DNA of 32,935 nucleotides from Actinomycetota bacterium (GTDB taxonomy: Bacteria > Actinomycetota > Actinomycetes > Streptosporangiales > Streptosporangiaceae): the NCBI GenBank assembly GCA_003140115.1, contig PLIQ01000462.1, positions 15,083 to 48,017 of the forward strand, in the 5' to 3' direction. Under the pieces are notes generated by a model. The model saw only the letters and a list, made by a program, of their open reading frames with translations, had not been told where the DNA came from and ran no database searches. Position numbers and translations under genes: made by a program. Positions 7,853 to 15,487 of this stretch are shown here, one piece after another. How positions within the stretch are numbered: the stretch's first letter is position 1; each line of letters starts with the position of its first letter.

Positions 7853-8619
7853 GCGGCCACTCCAAGTGGGCCACCACGAAGCACAAGAAGGCGTTGGTCG
7901 ACGCTAAGCGCGGCACACTGTTCGCCAAGCTGATCAAGAACGTCGAGGTCGCCGCGCGTACCGGCGGGGGAGACCCGGCGGGGAACCCGACGTTGTACGA
8001 CGCCATCCAGAAGGCGAAGAAGAGCTCGGTCCCGAACGACAACATCGACCGCGCCCTGCGCCGGGGCAGCGGCGCCGAGGCCGGCGGGGCGCAGTACGAG
8101 AACATCACCTATGAGGGCTACGGCCCGGGCGGCGTCGCGGTGCTGGTGGAGTGCCTGACCGACAACCGGAACCGGGCCGCCTCGGACGTGCGCACCGCGT
8201 TCAGCCGCAATGGCGGCTCGATGGCCGACCCCGGGTCGGTGTCGTACCTGTTCCACCGCAAGGGGGTCGTCGTCGTCGACAAGAGGGGGGGAGGGGAGGT
8301 GGGTGGGGTGACCGAGGACGACGTGGTCGCGGCCGTACTCGAGGCGGGCGCCGAGGAGGTCAACGATCTCGGCGAGTCGTTCGAGGTGGTGTCGGAGCCG
8401 ACCGACCTGGTGGCGACCCGCACCGCGCTGCAGAACGCCGGGATCGACTACGACTCCGCGGACGTGGCCTTCCTGCCCAGCGTCGAGGTCGACCTCGACG
8501 AGGAGCAGGCCAAGCGGTTGTTCCGGCTCATCGATGCGCTCGAGGACTCCGACGACGTGCAGGACGTGTACGCCAACTACTCGGTCTCCGACGAGATCAT
8601 GGAGAAGCTCGAAGCCTGA
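7849..8619 (+). CDS. YebC/PmpR (TACO1) family protein
   Basis: A 256-residue member of the widespread YebC family, with an unmistakable start [22 protein letters not shown]. Older annotation calls these probable transcriptional regulators. TACO1 and more recent bacterial work point to a ribosome-associated role in translation of difficult peptide stretches, so the specific function here is open. Three-domain layout is evident: a basic helical N terminus, then [19 protein letters not shown], then the C-terminal dimer-like part. Between GVVVVDK and TEDDVV lies an unusual RGGGEVGGV segment encoded by G-runs (8285-8308). It overlaps pdxT upstream and precedes ruvC, the same order as in other actinobacteria. 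Confidence 0.95.
   Translation: MSGHSKWATTKHKKALVDAKRGTLFAKLIKNVEVAARTGGGDPAGNPTLYDAIQKAKKSSVPNDNIDRALRRGSGAEAGGAQYENITYEGYGPGGVAVLVECLTDNRNRAASDVRTAFSRNGGSMADPGSVSYLFHRKGVVVVDKRGGGEVGGVTEDDVVAAVLEAGAEEVNDLGESFEVVSEPTDLVATRTALQNAGIDYDSADVAFLPSVEVDLDEEQAKRLFRLIDALEDSDDVQDVYANYSVSDEIMEKLEA
8285..8308 (+). other. G-quadruplex motif inside the yebC-family gene
   Basis: Four G-runs of seven, four, three and four bases are separated by loops of one, four and one bases (GGGGGGG, GGGG, GGG, GGGG). This fits the canonical four-tract motif on the coding strand. It encodes the glycine-rich RGGGEVGGV insert using AGG, GGG, GGA and GGT codons, unlike the GGC-rich usage around it. Whether it folds in DNA or mRNA is inferred. 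Confidence 0.6.
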
Positions 8620-8690
8620 CGCCGGCCCGGCGCCTGAGTCAATTCGCGCAACACGCCGAGTCGGTGCGCGACTGGACCCTCGCGGGCCGG

Positions 8691-8715
8691 TACGTTCGTA
8701 GCGAACAGATGTTCG
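8691..8715 (+). promoter_or_regulatory. LexA (SOS) box and -10 element of ruvCAB
   Basis: CGAACAGATGTTCG at 8702-8715 matches the Gram-positive and actinobacterial LexA operator pattern CGAAC-N4-GTTCG at every defined position. A further GTTCG half-site at 8694-8698 pairs with the same CGAAC over a three-base spacer, so three half-sites alternate. TACGTT at 8691-8696 fits a TANNNT -10 element and would put the start site within the operator, ideal for repression. Known biology: ruv genes are SOS-regulated in many bacteria. Confidence 0.82.
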
Positions 8716-8744
8716 TGGACCTCGCGCGCCGAACGGAGCACCTC

Positions 8745-9290
8745 GTGGGCCTGACCTATGCGCGGCACCCGCTCCGGGTGCTCGGCGTCGACCCCGGGCT
8801 GACCAGGTGCGGCGTCGGGGTGGTGGACGGAGCGCCGGGCCGGGCGCTGAGCCTGGTCCGGGTCGGGGTCATCAGGACCTCGGCCACCGACGACATCGCC
8901 GCGCGGCTGCTGGCCATCGAGACCGAGCTCGAGCAGTGGCTGGACGCGTGCCAGCCTGATGCGGTGGCCGTCGAGCGGGTGTTCAGCCAGCAGAACGTGC
9001 GCACGGTGATGGGCACCGCTCAGGCGGGCGCGGTCGCGATCGTGTGTGCCGCCCGCCGCGGGCTGCCGGTCGCCACCCACACCCCCAGCGAGGTCAAGGC
9101 CGCCGTGACCGGCAACGGACGGGCCGACAAGGCCCAGGTAACGACCATGGTGACCAAGCTGCTGCGAATCTCGGACCCGCCCCGCCCCCCGGATGCGGCC
9201 GACGCGCTGGCGCTGGCCATCTGTCACATCTGGCGCGGCGGGGCCCCGTTGAGCACCGGTCTGCCGCTCGCGGCGAGCCTGAGGAGGTAG
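8745..9290 (+). CDS. ruvC: Holliday junction resolvase RuvC
   Basis: A 181-residue RNase H-fold endonuclease that resolves Holliday junctions together with RuvAB. The four acidic catalytic residues are present: D16 in [12 protein letters not shown]77 in [11 protein letters not shown], and D150 and D153 in [11 protein letters not shown]. Start choice: the frame is open far upstream, through yebC, and an in-frame ATG at 8709 exists. That ATG sits inside the LexA box and promoter and has no ribosome binding site. GTG at 8745 has CGGAG six to seven bases upstream and gives the usual family length, so it is preferred. It is the first gene of ruvCAB; ruvA follows after two bases. Confidence 0.95.
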   Translation: MGLTYARHPLRVLGVDPGLTRCGVGVVDGAPGRALSLVRVGVIRTSATDDIAARLLAIETELEQWLDACQPDAVAVERVFSQQNVRTVMGTAQAGAVAIVCAARRGLPVATHTPSEVKAAVTGNGRADKAQVTTMVTKLLRISDPPRPPDAADALALAICHIWRGGAPLSTGLPLAASLRR

Positions 9291-9292
9291 GC

Positions 9293-9916
9293 GTGATCGC
9301 TCATCTGCACGGAACGGTCGCCGCGGTGGCGCCCGACGGCGCCGTCATCGACGTCGGGGGCGTCGGGATGCGGGTCCAGTGCACGCCGGGCACCCTGGCC
9401 ACGCTCACGCTCGGCGAGCGGGCCCAGGTCGCCACCTCCCTGGTGGTCAGGGAGGACTCGCTGACCCTGTACGGCTTCTATTCCGACGACGAGCGGAACG
9501 TCTTCGAGCTGCTCCAGACGGCCAGTGGCGTCGGACCCCGGCTGGCGCTGGCCATGCTGGCCGTGCATTCGCCCGATGCGCTGCGCCGGGCCGTCTCGAC
9601 CGAGGACCTCGGCGCGCTGACCATGGTCCCGGGCATCGGCAAGAAGGGGGCGGAGCGGATCGTGCTCGAGTTGCGGGACCGGCTCGGCCCGCCCGGCGAA
9701 AGCGCCCTGGGCGGCCTGCCTGGCGCTCGGCCCCAACGGGGTCCGCAGTGGCGGGACCAGGTGCAGTCCGGCCTGGTGAACCTGGGCTGGCCGGCCCGTG
9801 ACGCCGACCAGGCGATCGCGGCCCTGGAGGAGGAGGGCACGATCGTCGCCAGCGGCGAACCGGTGGACGTCGCCCTGGTCCTGCGGGCCGCGCTGCGAAA
9901 GCTCAGCAGGCAATGA
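9293..9916 (+). CDS. ruvA: Holliday junction branch migration protein RuvA
   Basis: A 207-residue DNA-binding subunit that tetramerises on Holliday junctions and recruits the RuvB motor. The N-terminal OB fold begins [20 protein letters not shown]. Two helix-hairpin-helix motifs follow: [17 protein letters not shown] and [20 protein letters not shown] flexible linker ([10 protein letters not shown] and on) and the C-terminal RuvB-binding three-helix domain ([21 protein letters not shown]) complete the family layout. The start is GTG at 9293, with GAGGAGG formed by the last codons of ruvC. The frame is open upstream but those residues are not RuvA-like. The stop overlaps the ruvB ATG (ATGA). 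Confidence 0.96.
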   Translation: MIAHLHGTVAAVAPDGAVIDVGGVGMRVQCTPGTLATLTLGERAQVATSLVVREDSLTLYGFYSDDERNVFELLQTASGVGPRLALAMLAVHSPDALRRAVSTEDLGALTMVPGIGKKGAERIVLELRDRLGPPGESALGGLPGARPQRGPQWRDQVQSGLVNLGWPARDADQAIAALEEEGTIVASGEPVDVALVLRAALRKLSRQ

Positions 9917-11064
9917 CGATGACCGGGGATGGGCCGGGGGGCGGGAGCCCCCCGGGCCCGGACGGGGCGGGCGGCGACTCACTGGCGCGGGCCGAGGACG
10001 CCGAGCTGACCGCCCGCCGCCAGCGGATGCACCGCGACCCCGACGAGATGGTGTCCGCGCTGGCGGACGCGGACGAGCGCGACATCGAGACCGCGCTGCG
10101 GCCCAAGCGACTCACCGAGTTCGTGGGCCAGGCCCGGGTGCGCGAGCAGCTGTCGCTGATCCTGCAGAGCGCCCTGCGCCGGGGCAGGCCGCCGGACCAC
10201 CTGCTGCTGGCCGGGCCGCCCGGCCTGGGCAAGACCACGATCGCGATGATCGTGGCCGTCGAGCTCGGCGCGCCGATGCGCATCACCAGCGGCCCGGCGA
10301 TCGAGCGATCCGGTGACCTGGCCGCGATCTTGTCCACCCTCAGCGAGGGTGAGGTGATCTTCATCGACGAGATCCACCGCCTGGCCCGGCCCGCCGAGGA
10401 GATGCTCTACCTGGCCATGGAGGACTTCCGGGTCGACGTGGTGATCGGGAAGGGGCCGGGCGCGACCGCGATCCCACTGGAGATCGCGCCGTTCACGCTG
10501 GTCGGGGCGACCACGCGGGCCGGGCTGCTGCCCGCCCCGCTACGGGACAGGTTCGGGTTCACCGCGCACCTGGATTTCTACGCTCCCGACGAGCTCGAGC
10601 ACATCATCCGCAGGTCCGCCGGCTTGCTCGGGGTGACGCTCACCGACGAGGGGGCGACCGAGCTCTCCACCCGGTCGCGGGGCACGCCCCGGATCGCGAA
10701 CCGGCTGCTGCGCCGGGTGCGCGACTACGCCGAGGTCCGGGCGGACGGAGTGGTGACCCGGGACATCGCCCGCACCGCGCTCGAGATCTACGAGGTGGAC
10801 TCCCACGGCCTGGACCGGCTCGACCGGGGTGTGCTGGAGGCGGTGGTCCGCCGGTTCGGCGGCGGGCCGGTCGGCTTGTCCACGCTCGCGGTGGCACTGG
10901 GCGAGGAGGCGGAGACCGTCGAGGTGGTGGCGGAGCCGTTCCTGGTCCGGTGCGGGCTGCTGGCGCGGACCCCGCGCGGCCGGGTCGCTACCGCGGCGGG
11001 CTGGGCCCATCTCGGCCTCACGCCCCCGCCATCGCTGGCCGAATTGCCAACCCTGTTTGACTAG
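9913..11064 (+). CDS. ruvB: Holliday junction branch migration helicase RuvB
   Basis: A 383-residue AAA+ motor that drives branch migration with RuvA. Walker [10 protein letters not shown] starts at about residue 101, Walker B is [10 protein letters not shown], and sensor 1 is GATTRAG with the arginine-rich PLRDRFG after it. The C-terminal winged-helix DNA-binding domain ([30 protein letters not shown] ... [13 protein letters not shown]) is complete. It carries an extension of roughly 50 residues before the conserved [11 protein letters not shown] block, rich in Gly and Pro and encoded by long G and C runs that form a strong hairpin at 9934-9955. Its ATG overlaps the ruvA stop, so its translation is probably coupled to RuvA. 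Confidence 0.96.
   Translation: MTMTGDGPGGGSPPGPDGAGGDSLARAEDAELTARRQRMHRDPDEMVSALADADERDIETALRPKRLTEFVGQARVREQLSLILQSALRRGRPPDHLLLAGPPGLGKTTIAMIVAVELGAPMRITSGPAIERSGDLAAILSTLSEGEVIFIDEIHRLARPAEEMLYLAMEDFRVDVVIGKGPGATAIPLEIAPFTLVGATTRAGLLPAPLRDRFGFTAHLDFYAPDELEHIIRRSAGLLGVTLTDEGATELSTRSRGTPRIANRLLRRVRDYAEVRADGVVTRDIARTALEIYEVDSHGLDRLDRGVLEAVVRRFGGGPVGLSTLAVALGEEAETVEVVAEPFLVRCGLLARTPRGRVATAAGWAHLGLTPPPSLAELPTLFD
9934..9955 (+). other. GNRA-capped GC hairpin and G-runs at the start of ruvB
   Basis: A nine-base-pair all-GC stem (9934-9942 with 9947-9955) is closed by the loop GGGA, a GNRA tetraloop. It starts 21 bases after the ruvB ATG. Overlapping it, the runs GGGG, GGG, GGGGGG and GGG at 9924-9945 fit a four-tract G-quadruplex motif, an alternative fold. 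It could modulate RuvB translation relative to RuvA, or act as an attenuator; both roles are inferred. Confidence 0.6.
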
Positions 11065-11120
11065 TCCTGGTCGGCAAGATCGCGCCGAGGTCACGATCGC
11101 CCCCAAAACCTCGTAGCCTG

Positions 11121-11149
11121 TTGGTGCGCGGTCAAAGCGCGGTTACACT
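11121..11149 (+). promoter_or_regulatory. Candidate promoter of yajC-secD-secF
   Basis: TTGGTG (11121-11126) and TACACT (11144-11149) are separated by exactly 17 bases and fit a housekeeping-sigma promoter, with TANNNT as the -10. Transcription would begin near 11156, leaving a leader of about 60 bases before the yajC ATG at 11217. Upstream, between ruvB and this promoter, CGAGGT (11086-11091) and ACCTCG (11108-11113) form a weak stem that might terminate the ruv transcript. Confidence 0.55.
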
Positions 11150-11216
11150 TCGGCAGTTGGTCGTTGGCCTTCGCCGCGACCACGCACGCAGAACCAACTG
11201 GAAGGATGCCCCGGTC

Positions 11217-11717
11217 ATGGGGAGTTTCTCAGCGGTCGTCGCGGCGACCACGAGCAAGTCAGGCAGCAGCTCCTATACGTTCCTGCTCTTGATCGCGCTG
11301 GTCTTTATCGGCTTTTACTTCCTGATGATCAGGCCGCAGCGGCGCCGCCAGCAGCAGGCCGCCCAGAAGCAGAACACGGTCACCCCCGGTGCCCGGGTCC
11401 GCACCACCGCCGGGATGTACGCGACGGTGGTCGCAGTGGACGGCGATGACGTCGTGCTCGAAGTCGCGCCCAACGTAGAGGTCCGTTACCTCAAGCGCGC
11501 CATCATGGAGGTCATCGCCCCAGGTGAGGGCGATACCGGCGAGGGCTTCGACGACCATGAGTCCTCCGAAGACACCGGGAACACGTCGTTCACTGACAGC
11601 TACGACGAGACCACTGGAACCCACACGCCCGCTGACGGCGTTGGATCAGGTAACGGGGATCTCGCGGATGCTCATGATGACCAGCTGGCCAAGTCTGACA
11701 AGGACAACGTTTTCTGA
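11217..11717 (+). CDS. yajC: Preprotein translocase subunit YajC
   Basis: A 166-residue small membrane subunit of the SecDF-YajC holotranslocon. A single transmembrane helix at about residues 20-40 (YTFLLLIALVFIGFYFLMI) is followed by the diagnostic RPQRRRQQQ. The YajC core then follows, with VTPGARVRTTAGMYATVVAV and a beta-rich domain ending near VEVRYLKRAIMEVI. The last 50 or so residues are acidic and low in complexity, longer than in proteobacterial YajC. The frame is open back to 11121, but the promoter lies there and the homologous sequence starts at MGSFSAV, so ATG 11217 is chosen; GGAAGGA precedes it by about ten bases. secD and secF follow. Confidence 0.92.
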   Translation: MGSFSAVVAATTSKSGSSSYTFLLLIALVFIGFYFLMIRPQRRRQQQAAQKQNTVTPGARVRTTAGMYATVVAVDGDDVVLEVAPNVEVRYLKRAIMEVIAPGEGDTGEGFDDHESSEDTGNTSFTDSYDETTGTHTPADGVGSGNGDLADAHDDQLAKSDKDNVF

Positions 11718-11763
11718 GCTGCTGCTGGCATGAGCGAACGACCGATTTAAGACAGGCGGAGAA

Positions 11764-13683
11764 GTGGCAGGCCCTACGAAGACCGTCCCGCATCCGGGAC
11801 GGGCAATCGCGGCGCTCATCGCGCTTATCTTGATCATGCTGCTGGCCATCGCGGGCGGGGACCTGTTCAGCCCGGGCCAGTGGCATAAGGACTTTCGGGT
11901 CGGTCTCGGGCTCGACCTGTCCAGCGGTACCCAGCTGAGCATGAAGGCGACCACCCTGAACGGGACCGCCCCGACGACCGACGACCTGAACGAGGCCAAG
12001 ACGATCATCCTGTCCCGGGTGAACGCCAGCGGTAACACCGGCGCCGAGGTGCAGACCCAGGGCAACGACATCCTCAACGTGTCGGTCCCGGGCAAGACCA
12101 CCGAGCAGACCGAGCAACTGGTCAGCGAGACCGCCTACCTGAACTTCCGGGAGACGCTGCTCTACTTGCCCTACACCGGCGCCAGCAGTTCGCCGTCGAC
12201 GTCCGCCACGCCTAGCGCGTCGCCCAGCGTCAGCCCCTCGGCCAGTTCGAGCTCGACCGCGAAGGCCACGCCGTCCCCGTCGGCCAGCGCCACCAGCACG
12301 GCCAAGACCTCCGCCAAGATCGTCCCGGCCGCGAGCTCGAGCGCCAGCCCGACGGCGAGCAGTACCGCCTCGCCTAAGGCGTCCGCGTCGACCAGCCCGA
12401 GCGCCACCCCAAGTCCGAGCGCGAGCGCGAGCCAGCCCTCGAGCGCCTCTGCCCTCGGCGACGCGAGCCTGGTCAACAAGCAGACGCTCGCCCTGTTCAA
12501 CAAGGTGCAGTGCACGCCGAACGACACCACGAAGTGGAAGCAGGAGGCGGGCTACACCGCTCCCAATGACTACGACAACCCGAACATTCAGATCGTCTCG
12601 TGCGACAGCAGCGGCAACAAGTACGCCTTGGACGTGGCCAAGGTAACGGGCCAGCAGATCTCGACCGCCACCGCCGAGCTGTCCACGACCAGCAACGAGT
12701 GGGAAGTGCTGCTGAACTTCAAGAGCTCAGCGGTCGGCCCCTACGCCACCCTGAGCTCCAACCTGGTCGACAAGTACTACGCCACTGGCGAGGACAACCC
12801 CGAAACCAACGACTACTGGCTGGATACCCTCGCGGTTGTGCTGGACGGGAACGTAACCACCGCACCGGAGTTCACCTCGGCCATCCCCAACGGCGAGGCC
12901 CAGGTCACCGGCGACTTCACCCAGGCGGAGGCCACGCAGCTGCAGAACGTGCTGCAGTACGGGTCGCTGCCGCTGAACTTCGACATCCTCACCGCGGACA
13001 CGGTGTCGGCGTCCCTCGGCCGGGCCCAGCTGGACGGCGGCCTGATCGCGGCCGCGATCGGCCTGGCCCTGGTGGTGGCCTACTCGTTCCTGTACTACCG
13101 AGGGCTCGGCCTGGTGTCGGTCTCCAGCTTGATCATCGCCGGCACGCTGGCGCTGCTGGCGGTCATGCTGCTCACCAAGTACCAGAACTTCGCCCTGGAG
13201 CTGTCCGGGATCGCGGGCCTGATCGTGGCGATCGGCATCACCGCGGACTCGTTCGTCGTGTTCTTCGAGCGATTGCGGGACGAAGTCCGCGAAGGCAAGG
13301 CGCTGCGGCCGGCCGTGGAGGCCGGCTGGAAACGGGCCCGGCGCACGATCCTGGTCTCCGACACGGTGTCGTTCATCGCCGCGGTGCTGCTCTACTACTT
13401 CTCCATCGGGGAGGTCAAGGGGTTCGCGTACACCCTCGGCCTGACCACCGTCATCGACATCATCGTGGTGTTCCTGTTCACCAAGCCGATGGTGACGATC
13501 CTGGCCCGGACCAAGTTCTACGGCAACGGCCATCCGCTCTCCGGGCTCGACCCGGCCCGGCTGGGCGCCCGGACCCCGTGGCGGTCCTCGGTCCGGCGTA
13601 CCCAGGCCGGCCGCAGGCCCGACGCCACGCCCCGTAGCAGAGTGTCCGGCAACACCGGGTCCCGCAACACCGGGGAGGCGTGA
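11764..13683 (+). CDS. secD: Protein translocase subunit SecD
   Basis: A 639-residue RND-type membrane protein that with SecF uses the proton motive force to help secreted proteins leave SecYEG. The N-terminal span (about residues 15-35) is followed by the P1 head with FRVGLGLDLSSGTQLSMKA. In the C-terminal part, NGEAQVTGDFTQAEATQLQNVLQYGSLPLNF precedes five membrane spans, including GIAGLIVAIGITADSFVVFFERLRDE. Residues of about 140-230 are a Ser/Ala/Pro/Thr-rich low-complexity insert in the extracytoplasmic part. The start is GTG at 11764 with GGCGGAG upstream. The stop overlaps the start region of secF. Confidence 0.96.
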   Translation: MAGPTKTVPHPGRAIAALIALILIMLLAIAGGDLFSPGQWHKDFRVGLGLDLSSGTQLSMKATTLNGTAPTTDDLNEAKTIILSRVNASGNTGAEVQTQGNDILNVSVPGKTTEQTEQLVSETAYLNFRETLLYLPYTGASSSPSTSATPSASPSVSPSASSSSTAKATPSPSASATSTAKTSAKIVPAASSSASPTASSTASPKASASTSPSATPSPSASASQPSSASALGDASLVNKQTLALFNKVQCTPNDTTKWKQEAGYTAPNDYDNPNIQIVSCDSSGNKYALDVAKVTGQQISTATAELSTTSNEWEVLLNFKSSAVGPYATLSSNLVDKYYATGEDNPETNDYWLDTLAVVLDGNVTTAPEFTSAIPNGEAQVTGDFTQAEATQLQNVLQYGSLPLNFDILTADTVSASLGRAQLDGGLIAAAIGLALVVAYSFLYYRGLGLVSVSSLIIAGTLALLAVMLLTKYQNFALELSGIAGLIVAIGITADSFVVFFERLRDEVREGKALRPAVEAGWKRARRTILVSDTVSFIAAVLLYYFSIGEVKGFAYTLGLTTVIDIIVVFLFTKPMVTILARTKFYGNGHPLSGLDPARLGARTPWRSSVRRTQAGRRPDATPRSRVSGNTGSRNTGEA

Positions 13684-14921
13684 TGTCGCGGCTCGGCCAG
13701 ATCGGCAGCAGGCTCTACCGCGGCGAGGTGTCCTACGACTTCGTCGGCCGCAAGCGCAGGTGGTACGCGATCTCCGGGGCCATCTTGCTCATCAGCATCG
13801 TGGCCCTGTTCGCCCGCGGCCTGGACTTCAGCGTGGACTTCAAGGGCGGCGCGGTGTTCCAGTTCTCCGCGCCCGCGGCCACGCAGACCGAGGTCCAGGA
13901 CACGGTCAGCCACGAGGGCATCAACGGCGCGGTCGTCCAGCAACTCACCGGCAAGCTCGGCGCCAGGTCTTGGCAGGTGCAGACCCCGCCGCTGACCAGC
14001 GCGCAGACCTACACCGTCGAGAACGCGCTGACCAGCCAGCTCCACGCCAAGAACATGAGCACCTCGTTCGTGGGGGCGAGCTGGGGCAGCCAGATCACGA
14101 CCAAGGCGATCCAGGCCCTCATCACGTTCCTGATCGTGATCGTGCTGTACCTGTCGATCGCGTTCGAATGGAAGATGGCGGTGGCGGCCTTCGTGGCGCT
14201 CATCCATGACCTGGTCATCGCCACCGGTGTGTACGCGCTGACCGGATTCCAGGTCAGTCCCGCGACCGTTATCGGGCTGCTGACCATCCTGGGCTATTCG
14301 CTGTACGACACCGTGGTCGTCTTCGACAAGGTCCGGGAGAATACCGCCGGCCTGCTCGGCGGGGCCAGGAGCACCTACAGCGAGGCAGCCAACCTGGCCC
14401 TGAACCAGACCCTGGTCAGGTCGATCAACACCTCGATAATCGCGCTGCTGCCGGTGGCCGCGATCTTGTTCGTCGGCGGCGGCCTGCTCGGCGCCGGCGA
14501 GCTGAAGGACCTCGCGCTCGTGCTGTTCGTCGGCATGCTGTCCGGTACCTACTCCTCGATCTTCATCGCCACCCCGGTGCTGGCCGACCTGAAGGAACGG
14601 GAGCCGCAGTACCGGGCGCTGGCCAAGCGGGTGAGCGTCCGCGCGTCCGGCGGCCGGGCGGCCAAGCGTACCGCCGCCAAGGCGGGCAGCCGGGCCGCGA
14701 CCGCGACCGCGCAGGCGCTGCCCGACGACGAGGCGGACGACGAGGCCGACACCGACTACGCCGACGACGCCGCGCCGCCCGCGAGCGCGCTGACCGCCGC
14801 CGCGCGGATCTCGGCTGCTCGCGGCACGCCGGGCACGGCCCGCCCCGGTCCGCGCCAGCAGCCGCGCCGCAGCAGCGGCTCGGCCCGGCATCGTCCGACG
14901 GGCAAGAAGAAGCGGCGCTGA
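13683..14921 (+). CDS. secF: Protein translocase subunit SecF
   Basis: A 412-residue partner of SecD. The RGLDFSVDFKGGAVFQFSA block is the SecF P1 signature. The membrane part includes ALIHDLVIATGVYALTGFQVSPATVIGLLTILGYSLYDTVVVFDKVREN, which is highly conserved. After the last span, about 110 residues form a charged tail: an acidic stretch (DDEADDEADTDYADD) flanked by Arg/Lys/Ala-rich sequence and ending GKKKRR. Two starts exist: GTG at 13680 overlaps the secD stop, and ATG at 13683 is better spaced from GGGGAGG at 13672-13678. ATG is chosen. apt begins two bases after the stop. Confidence 0.95.
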   Translation: MSRLGQIGSRLYRGEVSYDFVGRKRRWYAISGAILLISIVALFARGLDFSVDFKGGAVFQFSAPAATQTEVQDTVSHEGINGAVVQQLTGKLGARSWQVQTPPLTSAQTYTVENALTSQLHAKNMSTSFVGASWGSQITTKAIQALITFLIVIVLYLSIAFEWKMAVAAFVALIHDLVIATGVYALTGFQVSPATVIGLLTILGYSLYDTVVVFDKVRENTAGLLGGARSTYSEAANLALNQTLVRSINTSIIALLPVAAILFVGGGLLGAGELKDLALVLFVGMLSGTYSSIFIATPVLADLKEREPQYRALAKRVSVRASGGRAAKRTAAKAGSRAATATAQALPDDEADDEADTDYADDAAPPASALTAAARISAARGTPGTARPGPRQQPRRSSGSARHRPTGKKKRR

Positions 14922-14923
14922 GC

Positions 14924-15475
14924 ATGGCCGACCAGGCGGAGGCCACCGCCGGGGAACGCGAGGTAACCCGCCTGATCGCGGCCCGGATCCGCGACGTACC
15001 GGACTACCCGCAGCCCGGCGTGGTGTTCAAGGACATCACCCCGCTGCTGGCCGACGGTGAGGCGTTCCGCGCGGTGATCGGCGTCTTGGCCGAGACCTAC
15101 GGGCCCGTCGATAAGGTGGCGGGCATCGAGGCACGCGGCTTCATCCTGGCCGCCCCGGTCGCGGCCCGGCTCGGCTCGGGGTTCATTCCGATCAGGAAGA
15201 AGGGCAAGCTGCCCGGCGTCACGTTCGCGGAGGATTACCAGCTCGAGTACGGCACCGCCACGATCGAAGTGCTGGCCGACGCCTTCGACCCCGGCGATCG
15301 CGTCCTGGTCATCGACGACGTGCTGGCCACCGGCGGCACCGCTCGCGCCTCGGCCAACCTGGTGCAGCGCGCCGGAGCCCAGGTGGCGGGCATCGCCGTG
15401 CTGCTGGAACTGTCCTTCCTGAACGGCCGGGCCAAGGTCGCCGACCTCCCGGTCACCGCGCTGATCACGGTCTAG
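14924..15475 (+). CDS. apt: Adenine phosphoribosyltransferase
   Basis: A 183-residue purine salvage enzyme converting adenine and PRPP to AMP. The PRPP-binding motif VLVIDDVLATGGTARA is complete. The family's IRDVPDYPQPGVVFKDITPLL, IEARGFILAAPVAARLG and FIPIRKKGKLPG blocks are all present. It begins two bases after secF, so it should share that transcript. Its place between secDF and rel is conserved in actinobacteria, linking adenine salvage physically to the (p)ppGpp enzyme, though a functional link is not shown by the sequence. Confidence 0.97.
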   Translation: MADQAEATAGEREVTRLIAARIRDVPDYPQPGVVFKDITPLLADGEAFRAVIGVLAETYGPVDKVAGIEARGFILAAPVAARLGSGFIPIRKKGKLPGVTFAEDYQLEYGTATIEVLADAFDPGDRVLVIDDVLATGGTARASANLVQRAGAQVAGIAVLLELSFLNGRAKVADLPVTALITV

Positions 15476-15487
15476 GGATGCGCGCCG

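Noticed and set aside
8151..8744. Upstream extension of the ruvC frame
   Set aside because: It overlaps the yebC-family gene out of frame, is Arg/Gly-rich, and runs through the SOS promoter; ruvC-like sequence starts only after 8745.
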